The notes under the pieces are model-generated. The model did no database searches and was not told the origin of the DNA. It saw only the letters and a list, made by a program, of their open reading frames with translations. Positions 44,603 through 53,497 of a stretch of DNA of 64,000 nucleotides are shown here, piece by piece. The translations under genes and the position numbers were made by a program. How positions within the stretch are numbered: position 1 is the stretch's first letter; each line of letters starts with the position of its first letter. Origin of the DNA: Corynebacterium zhongnanshanii (lineage in GTDB: Bacteria; Actinomycetota; Actinomycetes; Mycobacteriales; Mycobacteriaceae); NCBI RefSeq assembly GCF_014490575.1, contig NZ_CP061033.1:1922001-1986000 (forward strand), read 5' to 3'.

Positions 44603-45049
44603 ATGAATCATCACACCCTCTCCGTATTCAAGAACAGCAGAGTCCCAGAGCACCTCACTGCAGCGAGCGTATTTTCTGCTGCAACAGGACTGGTGGGCGT
44701 CGTACACACGGCTATTTCTTATACCCACTACACCAAGGTTCCTGGCGATGAGCAGGTTCACATGAACATTCCGATCACAGGGCTTGCGTTGGGCTTGTTC
44801 TTTGCGTCATTCATTCTCTTCGCTGTCGGCCTATGGTTTGGGAAAACATGGTCTTATTCAGCACTAGTTCTCACAAACGTCATCCTGACCATCATCACTT
44901 TTACGATCTTCAAGGGTGGACAGATCCCCTTAGGTCTGGTCTTCACGTTCATCGTGCTCAACTTCTACTACTTCCTCTTCTGCAAGGAGTCATTGAACTG
45001 GTACAAGCAAGCTTACTATGAACGTATGTACGGACCAGTTGAGCAATAA
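44603..45049 (+). CDS. Four-helix membrane protein in accessory patch
   Basis: A 148-residue protein with four helices, for example GLALGLFFASFILFAVGLWFG and IPLGLVFTFIVLNFYYFLF. No family recognised. The start ATG at 44603 is preferred; a GTG at 44570 is possible (AAGG 5 bases upstream). It ends 26 bp before a broken secreted-peptide gene on the same strand, so it might be its immunity or transport partner. AT-richer than the flanking hem genes. Confidence 0.6.
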   Translation: MNHHTLSVFKNSRVPEHLTAASVFSAATGLVGVVHTAISYTHYTKVPGDEQVHMNIPITGLALGLFFASFILFAVGLWFGKTWSYSALVLTNVILTIITFTIFKGGQIPLGLVFTFIVLNFYYFLFCKESLNWYKQAYYERMYGPVEQ

Positions 45050-45075
45050 CAATATCCAAAACCAGAAGGATTACC

Positions 45076-45303
45076 ATGAAAAATAAAAGAATGGCCATCG
45101 CTATAGCAACTACAGCAGTTGCACTTTCCGCTTAACCATCCGCACATTCCGAAACAGTAACCTATCAAGCAGCAAACGGCACTTGGCATGGACCATATTC
45201 TAATTACTTCACCTGTACACCAGCACAACTTCTTCGTGAATTCTCAGTAGATCACGACTGCGAAAAGCACACCGACGGAAAATGGTGGTTTCACACAAGA
45301 TAG
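45076..45303 (+). pseudogene. Small secreted peptide gene broken by a nonsense codon
   Basis: Behind AGAAGGA (5-base spacing) the frame starts with a signal peptide, MKNKRMAIAIATTAVALSA, then hits TAA at 45133-45135 and continues in the same frame for 55 codons to TAG. The continuation reads like a mature peptide (NGTWHGPYSNYFTCTPAQLL, later DHDCEKHTDGKWWFH) with two cysteines. GTW-x-G and SNY are shared with lactococcin 972-type bacteriocins, but the likeness is limited. A sequencing error at the TAA cannot be excluded. Confidence 0.6.
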
Positions 45304-45393
45304 AACTCAGGTAGAAAACATCAGCTTCTTCCAGCGAAAGAGCCGCAAAATGACCGCCAGAAGTAATTAAATCGGAGGATTATCGAATTGCCT

Positions 45394-45915
45394 CTACTTG
45401 CTGCGACGATATAAGGTACTCCCGATAAATCCGGCAATATTCACCAGCCCACACAAGCAGGAAATGCCAATATAGGAGAACACTACTCCAATACCTTCCT
45501 GAGCAGGTACGCCAAAGCTTGCATCGATAACGAATGCGGCGGAAAAACCAGCGCCCGTAAGCCCGGAAACTATCAGGACATCACTGAAAAACCGGGCATA
45601 GAGAAGAGATACAGCCAACGAACCCAGTATCACTGTCGCACCACAACACACAATCTGCCATGGGGGATAATGTGCGGGCGCCCCTCGACGGACGAAATCA
45701 GCGATACCTGAGTGAGAGTTCCAGGATAGCCATGCCGCTGCCGAGAAAAATCCCACCGTCGCAGCATAAACATACAGCTTAACCGATTCTCTCCACGGCG
45801 AGATCCGCCGGGCGGAAGCTCGCCGCACGAGAAACACGCCTATCAGCGAAGGGACAATCACGAAAATAAATGACACCCACAGGAAATCATCAAATCGAAA
45901 GTTTCCGCTAAACAT
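45394..45915 (-). CDS. Five-helix membrane protein, paralogue 1
   Basis: A 173-residue protein with about five helices. It starts GNFRFDDFLWVSFIFVIVPSLI and shares WQIVCCGATVILGSL and FGVPAQEGIGVVFSYIGI with the upstream gene at 45960, so the two arose by tandem duplication. No family recognised. The ribosome site is AAGGGAAGG. Same direction and 44 bp apart, so probably one transcript. Confidence 0.6.
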   Translation of the reverse strand: MFSGNFRFDDFLWVSFIFVIVPSLIGVFLVRRASARRISPWRESVKLYVYAATVGFFSAAAWLSWNSHSGIADFVRRGAPAHYPPWQIVCCGATVILGSLAVSLLYARFFSDVLIVSGLTGAGFSAAFVIDASFGVPAQEGIGVVFSYIGISCLCGLVNIAGFIGSTLYRRSK

Positions 45916-45959
45916 TCATACCTTCCCTTCAACACGATCGTAGACAGTGACTGTCAGAG

Positions 45960-46505
45960 CTATGACTTATAACGATCTTTTCTTTGCTTCACGTGCCGCT
46001 TCAGCAAAACTACGGAAAAAGTCGTAACGTTCACAACAAGGCATAGAATAGTGATACCCACAAAGGAGAAGACTATCCCGATTCCCTCTTGAGCAGTGAC
46101 GCCAAAGGAAGCGCCACAAGCGAAGGCAATCGCGAATCCAGCGCCCGTGAGCAGGGATATAGCCAGAACATCAGGGTAGCACTGTGAAAAGAAGTGCGAG
46201 ATGAACAACGAGCCAATAATGACAGTCGCGCCACAGCAGATTATCTGCCACACAGGATAGTCAGCGGGTGGGCCATATTTAACAAAAGTTTCTAGAGTGG
46301 AATAGGAATTCCACGACAGCCAACAAGCAGCAGACATGAACCCCACACAGAAGGCGTATAATTCCCCCTTCAGGAGCTTTGACCGAAAGGCTACTTCTTT
46401 GCCGCACGAGAGCCAAAATACTACCAGGCAGATCAAAGTAGGGACAACGACAAAAATCGTCGAGGACCACATAAAGTCATCAAAGCGATAGTTACCTTGA
46501 TACAT
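45960..46505 (-). CDS. Five-helix membrane protein, paralogue 2
   Basis: A 181-residue protein similar to the 45394 product along the whole length (GNYRFDDFMWSSTIFVVVPTLI, WQIICCGATVIIGSL, FGVTAQEGIGIVFSFVGI) with a longer basic C-terminus. Strong ribosome site AAGGAGAG, 3-5 bases before the ATG. The function is unknown; the neighbouring broken peptide gene suggests immunity or a peptide-related role, but this is only context. Confidence 0.6.
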   Translation of the reverse strand: MYQGNYRFDDFMWSSTIFVVVPTLICLVVFWLSCGKEVAFRSKLLKGELYAFCVGFMSAACWLSWNSYSTLETFVKYGPPADYPVWQIICCGATVIIGSLFISHFFSQCYPDVLAISLLTGAGFAIAFACGASFGVTAQEGIGIVFSFVGITILCLVVNVTTFSVVLLKRHVKQRKDRYKS

Positions 46506-46878
46506 GGTCTCTCCTTAAGCATTAAGCGACTCTATAGAGAGCCCAATGGCATCCGCATGCCGTAGTGCTAAGTTTGGATCAGAATCGATCGGACCGCGAC
46601 CATGGCGCACTCTAGGAGATACCCTGACATCAAGCCGCCAGTAGACCTATCGACTCTCCAACCCATGCGGTACATCGATCTCATCTGTTACCGCCAGCGC
46701 CATCAGCGAAGCCGGACTCTCCTACTCTCAAGTCTTGCTTCAGGTCGCGCCAATTTATTATTATGGAATTTGGATTGCGAAACTTCATACTATCATGCAG
46801 GTAAACAGTTCTGCAATGAACAGATCTCAGCTCGCGACGCCTTCGCGGATGCCAACCCAATGCGGAGATCTCGCAGTG
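46506..46878. other. Gene-free gap downstream of hemB
   Basis: About 370 bp of mixed composition between the paralogue pair and the end of hemB. A plus-strand frame from 46602 has no ribosome site and an odd composition and I do not accept it. I see no repeat or known element; it is probably degraded mobile or transferred DNA. Confidence 0.4.
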
Positions 46879-47898
46879 CTATGCCAACAGTCGCGCTGCT
46901 TCAGTTGCCCAATAGGTCAAAATAATGTCCGCACCAGCCCGGCGAATGCCATACAAGGACTCAATGATCGCAGGCTCCCGATCAATCCAGCCATTCTGCG
47001 CTGCCGCGCTGATCATCGCGTATTCACCAGAAACCTGATACGCAGCCACCGGAACCGGAGACTCATTGGCAACCTCCCGCAGCACATCCAAGTACGGCAT
47101 CGCAGGCTTCACCATCACCATGTCAGCCCCCTCATCAATATCCAGCTGCACCTCCAGCAAGGACTCCCGAAGATTACGAGCATCCTGCTGATAAGTCCTC
47201 CGATCCCCCTGCAAACTAGACCCCACAGCTTCACGGAAGGGACCATAGAACGCAGAAGCATACTTCGCCGAATACGCCATAATCGACACATCCTGGAACC
47301 CTGCTTGATCCAAAGCCTCACGAATAACACGGATTTGGCCGTCCATCATTCCCGACGGCGACACAATATGCGCGCCAGCGCGCGCCTGGCTCACGGCCAT
47401 AGCTGCATATTGTTGGAGAGTGGCGTCGTTATCTACAACGACGGTCCCCCGCGCATTTTCCTGAAGCAGCCCGCAATGGCCATGGTCAGTAAATTCGTCC
47501 AAGCACGTATCGGCCATGACCAGGATGTCATCGCCGAAACGCTCCCGCACGGCCTCCACACCACGATTCAGGATCCCGTCACTGGCGCACCCGGCGCTAC
47601 CCGTGGCGTCCTTGTTCTCGTCCGTGGGAACGCCGAACAGATCGACAGCGCCCACGCCCGCCTCGGCGGCCTCCTCCACCGCATGCAGCAAAGAATCGAA
47701 CGTATGCTGCTGCACCCCCGGCAAGGAGGAGATATCGCGGGGCGCGTCGATGCCCTCCGCGATGAACATCGGCAACACCAGGCGGTTTGGGTTGATGTCC
47801 GTCTCCGCCACGAAATTGCGCATCACGGGCGACGTGCGGAGCCGACGCGGGCGGCGGAGCGGAGTGTGTTCAGAGACAAGCTTCTGGTAGTTCGACAT
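46879..47898 (-). CDS. hemB: Porphobilinogen synthase
   Basis: A 339-residue enzyme that condenses two 5-aminolevulinate molecules to porphobilinogen. It shows RRPRRLRTSPVMRNFVAET, MAYSAKYASAFYGPFREAV with the first Schiff-base Lys, and MVMVKPAMPYLDVLRE with the second. Start at 47898 (MSNYQKLV): TAGCAT lies 7 bases upstream. The gene is normally next to hemD in this group; here the DUF6777 gene separates them. Confidence 0.95.
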   Translation of the reverse strand: MSNYQKLVSEHTPLRRPRRLRTSPVMRNFVAETDINPNRLVLPMFIAEGIDAPRDISSLPGVQQHTFDSLLHAVEEAAEAGVGAVDLFGVPTDENKDATGSAGCASDGILNRGVEAVRERFGDDILVMADTCLDEFTDHGHCGLLQENARGTVVVDNDATLQQYAAMAVSQARAGAHIVSPSGMMDGQIRVIREALDQAGFQDVSIMAYSAKYASAFYGPFREAVGSSLQGDRRTYQQDARNLRESLLEVQLDIDEGADMVMVKPAMPYLDVLREVANESPVPVAAYQVSGEYAMISAAAQNGWIDREPAIIESLYGIRRAGADIILTYWATEAARLLA

Positions 47899-47905
47899 GC
47901 TTGCC

Positions 47906-47911
47906 ATGCTA
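47906..47911 (-). promoter_or_regulatory. -10 element of hemB (leaderless)
   Basis: TAGCAT on the minus strand, 7 bases before the ATG at 47898. Confidence 0.55.
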
Positions 47912-47967
47912 CTCCCCGTGCTGTGGTGTGCATGGACTGTCCTGTGCACATTGCCTGATTGCATATT

Positions 47968-48017
47968 GTTCGATCAAAACGCCAGATTTGGGGCCAAATC
48001 TGGCGTTTTGATCGAAC
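47968..48017. repeat. 24-bp-arm perfect palindrome, copy 1
   Basis: Arms 47968-47991 and 47994-48017 are perfect complements around 2 bases; each starts with GTTCGATCAAAACGCCAG read inwards. The plus strand continues TTTTTGTGG, the minus strand has no T-run. A near-identical copy is at 50377-50426, on the other side of the DUF6777 gene. Confidence 0.85.
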
Positions 48018-48185
48018 TTTTTGTGGTGGACGGCTTTGAGACCGGCGAGGCTGGAGCCTTAAGGCTCTGGGCGGTGAAAAGCCAGCCAGTAAAGCTCCGG
48101 TTGCTGAGGCTCCGAGCAGTGGAAGTTCTAGCCGATGGGACTGCTGCCGGTGAGGGACCAGCCAGTGAGGCTTCTCAGAGTCGGA

Positions 48186-50165
48186 CTACTCTGGCAGCGG
48201 CTCAGTGCCGGATTCTTTGGTGATGTAGAAAGCGCCATGAGAGGCGTTATTGTGGCTGCACTTTGCCGTTCGACCAAAAGGCTCAGTGAAGGTACTGATG
48301 AAGAAATTGCAAAACCAGTCCCCCTTTTCGAAGTATATATCACTACCCTTTGGGTCGTCCTTCTCCCATGCCTCCGAATACTCTTCCACCAACTTCGTGA
48401 TCTCAGCGCAACTGACCGCACCATCGGCGATCAGAACGTTATGTTCGCCCATTCCAGCAAAGTTTAGACTTCTACATGAGGTGCCGATAGGTTGGATTGA
48501 CCTGTTAATGTAAAGTTGTCCATTACTGGTTACTTTAAATGCAGAGCCTCCCTTTTCACAAGAGAAGGAATCTGAAAAATTGTAGCAGGTAAAATCGGCA
48601 GCAACCACATGCTGACCAGGCTTTAGAGGCTCAATCTCATCTATTAAGTCAGCATCAGGTGTGCTTCTCGTCTCACTATCTTTAAGCGAAAAGGTCTTCA
48701 ACACAGTGTGATATTCAATGGTATTAGCCGTGAAGGCTTCTAATTGCTTCTTAGACTTCCAGCCTGCATTCACCTTTGTATCAAGCTCGTCTGAGCCACA
48801 CATGAATTCTGGCTCGCCTCGATCAGTAACTTCTAGAGAGCACCAACCACGAATTCCTTCAGGTCCTTCTATCGGAATGTAAAAGGCATCGCGGCCTGTC
48901 TCGAAGTTTGCCGCATCGACAGCTTCTGTGTGCTCACGCGCCGGCGCATCAGGGTCGAAGGTTCCATTACTCGTCTGGAAACGATCCCCATCCACCTGGC
49001 GCCTCTCGCCATTGTCGGCAACCGGCATACCCAGGGACTCTAACAACTTCTTATCCGGAGTAGTCCCCATATCCGACGGCACAGTCCGGGGAGTGTCCAC
49101 CGACACGCTATCCCACACCTGCTGCTGGTCCTCGATCGCGGCCTTGGAGTACTCCCAGGTATCAGAATCACCGCTATCCAGGTCATACCCACGCAGCTTG
49201 GGCAGCCAATCCACACTGGCATAAATGGCCGTGACCTGCCCCGGCGCATATCCATCCCATGCTGCCTCCGTCGTGCTCGGGGCAGTGTAACCCGTCCAGG
49301 CTTCCGCCAGCGGGTTACCGCACGAGCAGCGCACACGAGGCACACCACGCCCGTCGACCAACACACCGGTACCGCGCTGCAGCACAGCCTGGAACGGGGT
49401 GGCCTGCCCGTCGTCGTAGCCGTGGTTGGTGACCCACGTGTCTTGCATCAAGACCATCGGCATCAACGATTTCACATAGAGTTCGACGTCGCCCTCGTTA
49501 ATACCAACCCCTTTGGCAAAGGCACGGTTGAGGTCCTCATTGCCGGAAAGGTTGTCGATCAACGCCGCCGCGTCGCAGACCGACAGTTCGCTGGTTCCTC
49601 CGTATAGGTTGGCGTCACTGCCGTCCGTGCCGGCCCGCCTGTTCGCATGGGAGGTGGTGCTGTCCTCGAGCTTCTTGGAGGCTTCGTTATCTGCGACTGA
49701 TGTCATGAATGGGTTCACGCCTGGGTCGTCGAAGGCAAGGTATTCCATCCGTGCCAGGTGCTGGTTTTGTTGGTATTTGGTGAAGGCCACCACGCCGCCG
49801 CCGATGACCAGTGCTGCGACGAGGACAGCGGCGATGATCACTGGGAGTTTGCTCTTCGGCTGGGCAGGCTGCAGCTGCTCAGGCTGTTGAGGTTGTTGCG
49901 GAGTGAAGCCTGGGTGCTGAAACTGGGGCGGCAGCTGCGGTTGGCCAGGCTGACCGGGATACGGTTGGCCAGAATATGGTGACCCGGGCTGTCCCTGCCA
50001 TGGACCTTGTGATCCATGCGATCCGGATTGACCAGGTTGACCTGGGTATGGCTGCCCAGGCTGCCCCTGCCACGGTTCTTGTGGTCCAGGTTGACCCGGC
50101 TGACCTTGCCACGGACCCTGCGGTCCCGGTTGGCCGGGTGGGTTGTTCGGCGGCTGGTTCGTCAC
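48186..50165 (-). CDS. DUF6777 membrane-anchored surface protein
   Basis: A 659-residue protein. Residues 1-105 are Pro/Gly/Gln-rich, built from PWQGQPGQP and YPGQPGQ repeats. One membrane helix (VIIAAVLVAALVIGGGVVAF) follows near 110-130, and the rest is extracytoplasmic. The first part of that looks like DUF6777: VCDAAALIDNLSGNEDLNRAF, MQDTWVTNHGYDDGQATPFQAVLQRGTGVLVDG, then VRCSCGNPL. The C-terminal region has several Cys pairs (CYNFSDSFSCEK). Function unknown. GTG start with AGGAGAG 7 bases upstream. It interrupts the usual hemD-hemB order and is bracketed by near-identical palindromes. Confidence 0.8.
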   Translation of the reverse strand: MTNQPPNNPPGQPGPQGPWQGQPGQPGPQEPWQGQPGQPYPGQPGQSGSHGSQGPWQGQPGSPYSGQPYPGQPGQPQLPPQFQHPGFTPQQPQQPEQLQPAQPKSKLPVIIAAVLVAALVIGGGVVAFTKYQQNQHLARMEYLAFDDPGVNPFMTSVADNEASKKLEDSTTSHANRRAGTDGSDANLYGGTSELSVCDAAALIDNLSGNEDLNRAFAKGVGINEGDVELYVKSLMPMVLMQDTWVTNHGYDDGQATPFQAVLQRGTGVLVDGRGVPRVRCSCGNPLAEAWTGYTAPSTTEAAWDGYAPGQVTAIYASVDWLPKLRGYDLDSGDSDTWEYSKAAIEDQQQVWDSVSVDTPRTVPSDMGTTPDKKLLESLGMPVADNGERRQVDGDRFQTSNGTFDPDAPAREHTEAVDAANFETGRDAFYIPIEGPEGIRGWCSLEVTDRGEPEFMCGSDELDTKVNAGWKSKKQLEAFTANTIEYHTVLKTFSLKDSETRSTPDADLIDEIEPLKPGQHVVAADFTCYNFSDSFSCEKGGSAFKVTSNGQLYINRSIQPIGTSCRSLNFAGMGEHNVLIADGAVSCAEITKLVEEYSEAWEKDDPKGSDIYFEKGDWFCNFFISTFTEPFGRTAKCSHNNASHGAFYITKESGTEPLPE

Positions 50166-50376
50166 GTGAAGCTCTCCTGCTGTCTAAGCGTTAGTTAAGA
50201 GGAATCTTAAACTTCATCATTTTCGTGCGGTAACCATCGACGATGGATGCAACCCTTTATGGGGTAAAGGTTAGAAGCACTTCGCCGTCTCAGGCTTTCC
50301 AGCACGAACCCACCCAGCCCGAAGCCGCCCAGCATGAGTCCGCTTGGCGGCTAGCCCCGCGCTCCCAACCAAAAAA

Positions 50377-50426
50377 GTTCGATCAAAACGCCAGATTTGG
50401 GGTCAAATCTGGCGTTCTGATCGAAC
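50377..50426 (-). terminator. 23-bp-arm palindrome, copy 2; terminator of hemD
   Basis: Arms 50377-50399 and 50404-50426 pair with one mismatch around a 4-base loop. The sequence is nearly that of copy 1 at 47968. On the minus strand it lies 14 bases past the hemD stop and is followed by TTTTTT, so it should stop hem operon transcription. Confidence 0.8.
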
Positions 50427-50440
50427 AATTTGTAGAGGGG

Positions 50441-52207
50441 CTACTCAGCCTTCTTGCGCCGCCGCCGGCGCTTCCGCGGCGGCGGCAGCTGGTTATTCGC
50501 GCGCAGCATCGCCACATGCTTCGCCAGTGCATCCACCAGTTCGGGCACGCCTGCCACATCAGGCATCACGTCCACGCGCAGCCCGTACTCCTTCGCCGTC
50601 TGAGCCGCCATCGGCCCAATGCACGCGATGATGGTGCGGGCATGCGGCTTCCCAGCAATGCCCACCAGGTTCTTCACGGTTGAGGAGCTGGTGAAGCACA
50701 CGGCGTCGAACCCGCCGGTCTTGATCATGTCCCGGATCTCAGGGCTCGGAGGGGCTGCGCGCACGGTGCGGTAGGCCACCACGTCGTCGACCTCCCACCC
50801 CAGATTGATCAGGCCATCGACCAGCACGTCCGTGGCGATGTCTGCCCGAGGCAACAGCACCCGGTCCACCAGGTCCAGGTCCGGATCACACGGCGGGAAC
50901 ACCTTCACCAGGCCAGAGGCATTGCGCTCCTCGGGGCTGGGAAGCAGCTCCGGTGTGATCCCCAGGTCCTGCACGGCCTGGGCCGTCTTCGGCCCCACCG
51001 CGGCGACCCTCACGCCGGCAAGAGCCCGGGCATCCAACCCAAACTCGTTAAGCTTTTCCCACGTAGCCTTCACCGCGTTCACGCTGGTGAACACGATCCA
51101 CTGGTAGTGGCCATCCACCAGCCCCTTCACGGCACGCTCCATCTGCAGCGGGCTTCGCGGTGGCTCCACGGAAATCGTCGGCACTTCCACGGGGATCGCC
51201 CCGTGGGATGCCAGCTGGGTGCTCATCGGGCCGGCCTGGTCCTTGGCTCGGGGCACCAGGACCGTCCAGCCATAAAGCGCCCGGTTCTCCCACCAGGAGT
51301 ACTTAGACCGGTTGCCCACCTGGCTGCCGATCGTCACCAGCATCTCCTCCGGCAGCTCCCCTTCCTTGGCCGCCGGGCCCGAGGCCGCCGCAATGGACTT
51401 CAACGTATCCAACGTGACGTCGTAGGACCGCTGACGCCGAGTCGTTCCGTGCAGCGTCACCGTCGCCGGGGTGCTGCCGGCCACGCCGTGCGATTTCAGC
51501 TCGCTGGCGATCCCCGCTAAGTCCGACGGCGAGGCGGTCAAAATCAACGGCAATCCCGCATTGGCCAGCTGGTCCCAATCGGCACCTCCGCGCACGTCAG
51601 CTTCGGTGACGTCCGGGCCCACGCCAATACCCGTGAAGGCTGGCACTGCCACGGATCCCGTCATGCCTGGCACCACTTGGAAGTCCGCCCCCAGGTTCGC
51701 CACTTCCTGGAGTTCCTCCATCACGTAGGGGTTGCTCAGGGGGTTGCCGGCCACCAGTCGGATCACGTCGTGTCCCGTCTTGGAGCAGGCCACCATAGCC
51801 GCGGCGACTTCCTTGGGTGGGACGGGGACCTCCGACGGATCGGGTTCAGCACTGCTGTTCCACGTCGCGGATTCCACGTCCTGGGGATCCCCCGGTGCAG
51901 CGATGACGATCTCCGCGGCCGTGGGAGGCTCCGGGCGTGGTGGCTTACGGCGCGCCCCGGCCTCCTTCGCGGCCTTCACCTGCTCTTCCCACTGCGCCTC
52001 GGCGGCATCCAGCTTCTCCTGAGGCACCGGCACGCGAGAACCCACCAGCTTCCGTACCGCGGTGAGCACCGCAGGATCCACCCACGCGTGCGCGGTATTG
52101 ACCAGCACGTCGCGGGCTTTCACAGTCAGCAAATCCGGGTTACCGGGGCCTGCGCCAACAAATAAGATGCGGCCGTTGCCTATCGGGGTCAATCCGGAAA
52201 CGGTCAT
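50441..52207 (-). CDS. hemD: Uroporphyrinogen-III methyltransferase/synthase fusion
   Basis: A 588-residue two-domain protein. Residues 1-280 form a CobA-type SAM methyltransferase domain (LFVGAGPGNPDLLTVKARD) with an inserted basic/Pro-rich segment around 85-120. Residues 315-570 are a HemD domain (WTVLVPRAKDQAGPMSTQLASHGA, FTSVNAVKATWEKL, ICFTSSSTVKNL-type end) that closes the ring to uroporphyrinogen III. The C-terminus is strongly basic (PPPRKRRRRRKKAE). In actinobacteria such fusions serve haem and, in part, sirohaem; the methyltransferase may be less active. It lies between hemC and the DUF6777 gene. Confidence 0.9.
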   Translation of the reverse strand: MTVSGLTPIGNGRILFVGAGPGNPDLLTVKARDVLVNTAHAWVDPAVLTAVRKLVGSRVPVPQEKLDAAEAQWEEQVKAAKEAGARRKPPRPEPPTAAEIVIAAPGDPQDVESATWNSSAEPDPSEVPVPPKEVAAAMVACSKTGHDVIRLVAGNPLSNPYVMEELQEVANLGADFQVVPGMTGSVAVPAFTGIGVGPDVTEADVRGGADWDQLANAGLPLILTASPSDLAGIASELKSHGVAGSTPATVTLHGTTRRQRSYDVTLDTLKSIAAASGPAAKEGELPEEMLVTIGSQVGNRSKYSWWENRALYGWTVLVPRAKDQAGPMSTQLASHGAIPVEVPTISVEPPRSPLQMERAVKGLVDGHYQWIVFTSVNAVKATWEKLNEFGLDARALAGVRVAAVGPKTAQAVQDLGITPELLPSPEERNASGLVKVFPPCDPDLDLVDRVLLPRADIATDVLVDGLINLGWEVDDVVAYRTVRAAPPSPEIRDMIKTGGFDAVCFTSSSTVKNLVGIAGKPHARTIIACIGPMAAQTAKEYGLRVDVMPDVAGVPELVDALAKHVAMLRANNQLPPPRKRRRRRKKAE

Positions 52208-52316
52208 GGGATGTGCTTTCTACGGTAGCTGCCTAGTCTCTTGAAGCTCTCCGTTACTGGGGCTCTCCGCTACTGGAGTTCTGCTCTGGAGAGACACATG
52301 AACCTAGGCAGGAATG

Positions 52317-52388
52317 TGAACGAAACTTTAAACGAAACTGTGGACGAAACTATGGGCGAAAACGTTGGACGAATCTGTGGACGAAACG
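52317..52388. repeat. 12-bp direct repeats between hemC and hemD
   Basis: About six units of the form (G/A)(G/A)ACGAAACTNT spaced 12-13 bp, in the gap of 246 bp between hemC and hemD. No coding frame is supported there. Their regular spacing resembles iterons, but they may be simple duplications. Confidence 0.65.
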
Positions 52389-52453
52389 AGGAACAACGTG
52401 GTGCTGGGTTCTTAACGGACGCGCTGTGGCTGGTGGCCGCGGCGCCCAGATGT

Positions 52454-53497
52454 TTACGTGGCGGCCACGATGCGTGCCGCACCTCTGTCTATCAGTGTGC
52501 GCCCCACCTCGCTGCCCAAGGCCCGGGCGTGAACCAGGATGCGCTCTCTGGCCTCGTGGTCCAGGTTGTGATGGCCGTCGGCGTCCATCTCAGCAGGTAG
52601 GTCGAATATTTCGGTCCTGGATTCCACCAATTGTTGGGAGCCGTCCACGGCGAACACTCCACCGGTGACGGTCAGCTGTTGGCCGTCGCCGGTCCACTCG
52701 GAGCGGACAGCCACGGGAGCAGAGCAGCCGGCTTCCAAGGTCGCCAGCACTGCGCGTTCCGCCACGGCGGCGATGTGGCTGGGCAGGTGGTCCAGGGCTC
52801 GCACGGCGGTCCAGGCTCGCTGGTCGTCGCAGCGAACTTCCACGGACAGGGCACCCTGGGCTGGGGCGGGGATCAGCACCATGGGGTCGATGGATTCCGC
52901 CGCACGCTCGAGCTGGCCAATACGCTCCAGCCCCGCGCGCGCCAGAATCACCGCGTCCAGATCCTGGTTCACTCGGTCCATACGCGTGCCCACGTTGCCG
53001 CGCAGCGGCACCAGTTCCAGGTCGGGGCGCAGAGCCCGGACCTGGGACACCCGTCGTGGCGCGGAGGTTCCCACCTTCGCGCCCGCTGGCAAGTCCATCA
53101 GCCCAGAGCCGTCCCGGGAGACCAGCACCTCACGCGGGTCCACGCGCTTCGGCACCACTGTGCGGAAGCGCGGATCCGGTGCCGTCGGCAGGTCCTTGAA
53201 GGAGTGCACCGCAATGTCGCACTCGCCGTCATGCAGGGCCGTGCGCAGGGTTTCCGTGAATACTCCCACGCCGATTGCCGCCACCGGGATCTGCGACGCC
53301 TGGCTCGCGTCCCCCGGAGTGTGCACAATGTGAAACTCGACGGATTCTCCGCGGGCCTCCACGGCCTCCTTCACATGGCCGGATTGGGTGGTGGCCAGCA
53401 GGGATCCGCGCGTGCCGAGCAGCAGTGGTTTCTCGGCCGCGTTCTCGGAGCGCTGAGCCGAGGCGTTCTCCTCCGGCGTGTGCTGAGGGTTAGTCAT
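52454..53497 (-). CDS. hemC: Hydroxymethylbilane synthase
   Basis: A 347-residue porphobilinogen deaminase that polymerises four porphobilinogens. It shows LLLGTRGSLLATTQSGHV at the start of the fold, CDIAVHSFKDLPTAPD, and the dipyrromethane-cofactor Cys in TLEAGCSAPVAV. The start at 53497 (MTNPQHTPEE) overlaps hemA by 8 bp and has GGAGAG upstream. Second gene of hemA-hemC-hemD. Confidence 0.95.
   Translation of the reverse strand: MTNPQHTPEENASAQRSENAAEKPLLLGTRGSLLATTQSGHVKEAVEARGESVEFHIVHTPGDASQASQIPVAAIGVGVFTETLRTALHDGECDIAVHSFKDLPTAPDPRFRTVVPKRVDPREVLVSRDGSGLMDLPAGAKVGTSAPRRVSQVRALRPDLELVPLRGNVGTRMDRVNQDLDAVILARAGLERIGQLERAAESIDPMVLIPAPAQGALSVEVRCDDQRAWTAVRALDHLPSHIAAVAERAVLATLEAGCSAPVAVRSEWTGDGQQLTVTGGVFAVDGSQQLVESRTEIFDLPAEMDADGHHNLDHEARERILVHARALGSEVGRTLIDRGAARIVAAT

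Noticed and set aside
46602..46925. Plus-strand frame of 107 codons beyond the end of hemB
   Set aside because: It has no ribosome site, overlaps the hemB 3' end and has no recognisable sequence.
52241..52600. Plus-strand frame through the 12-bp repeats
   Set aside because: The frame exists because of the repeats and then runs antisense into hemC; no start signal.
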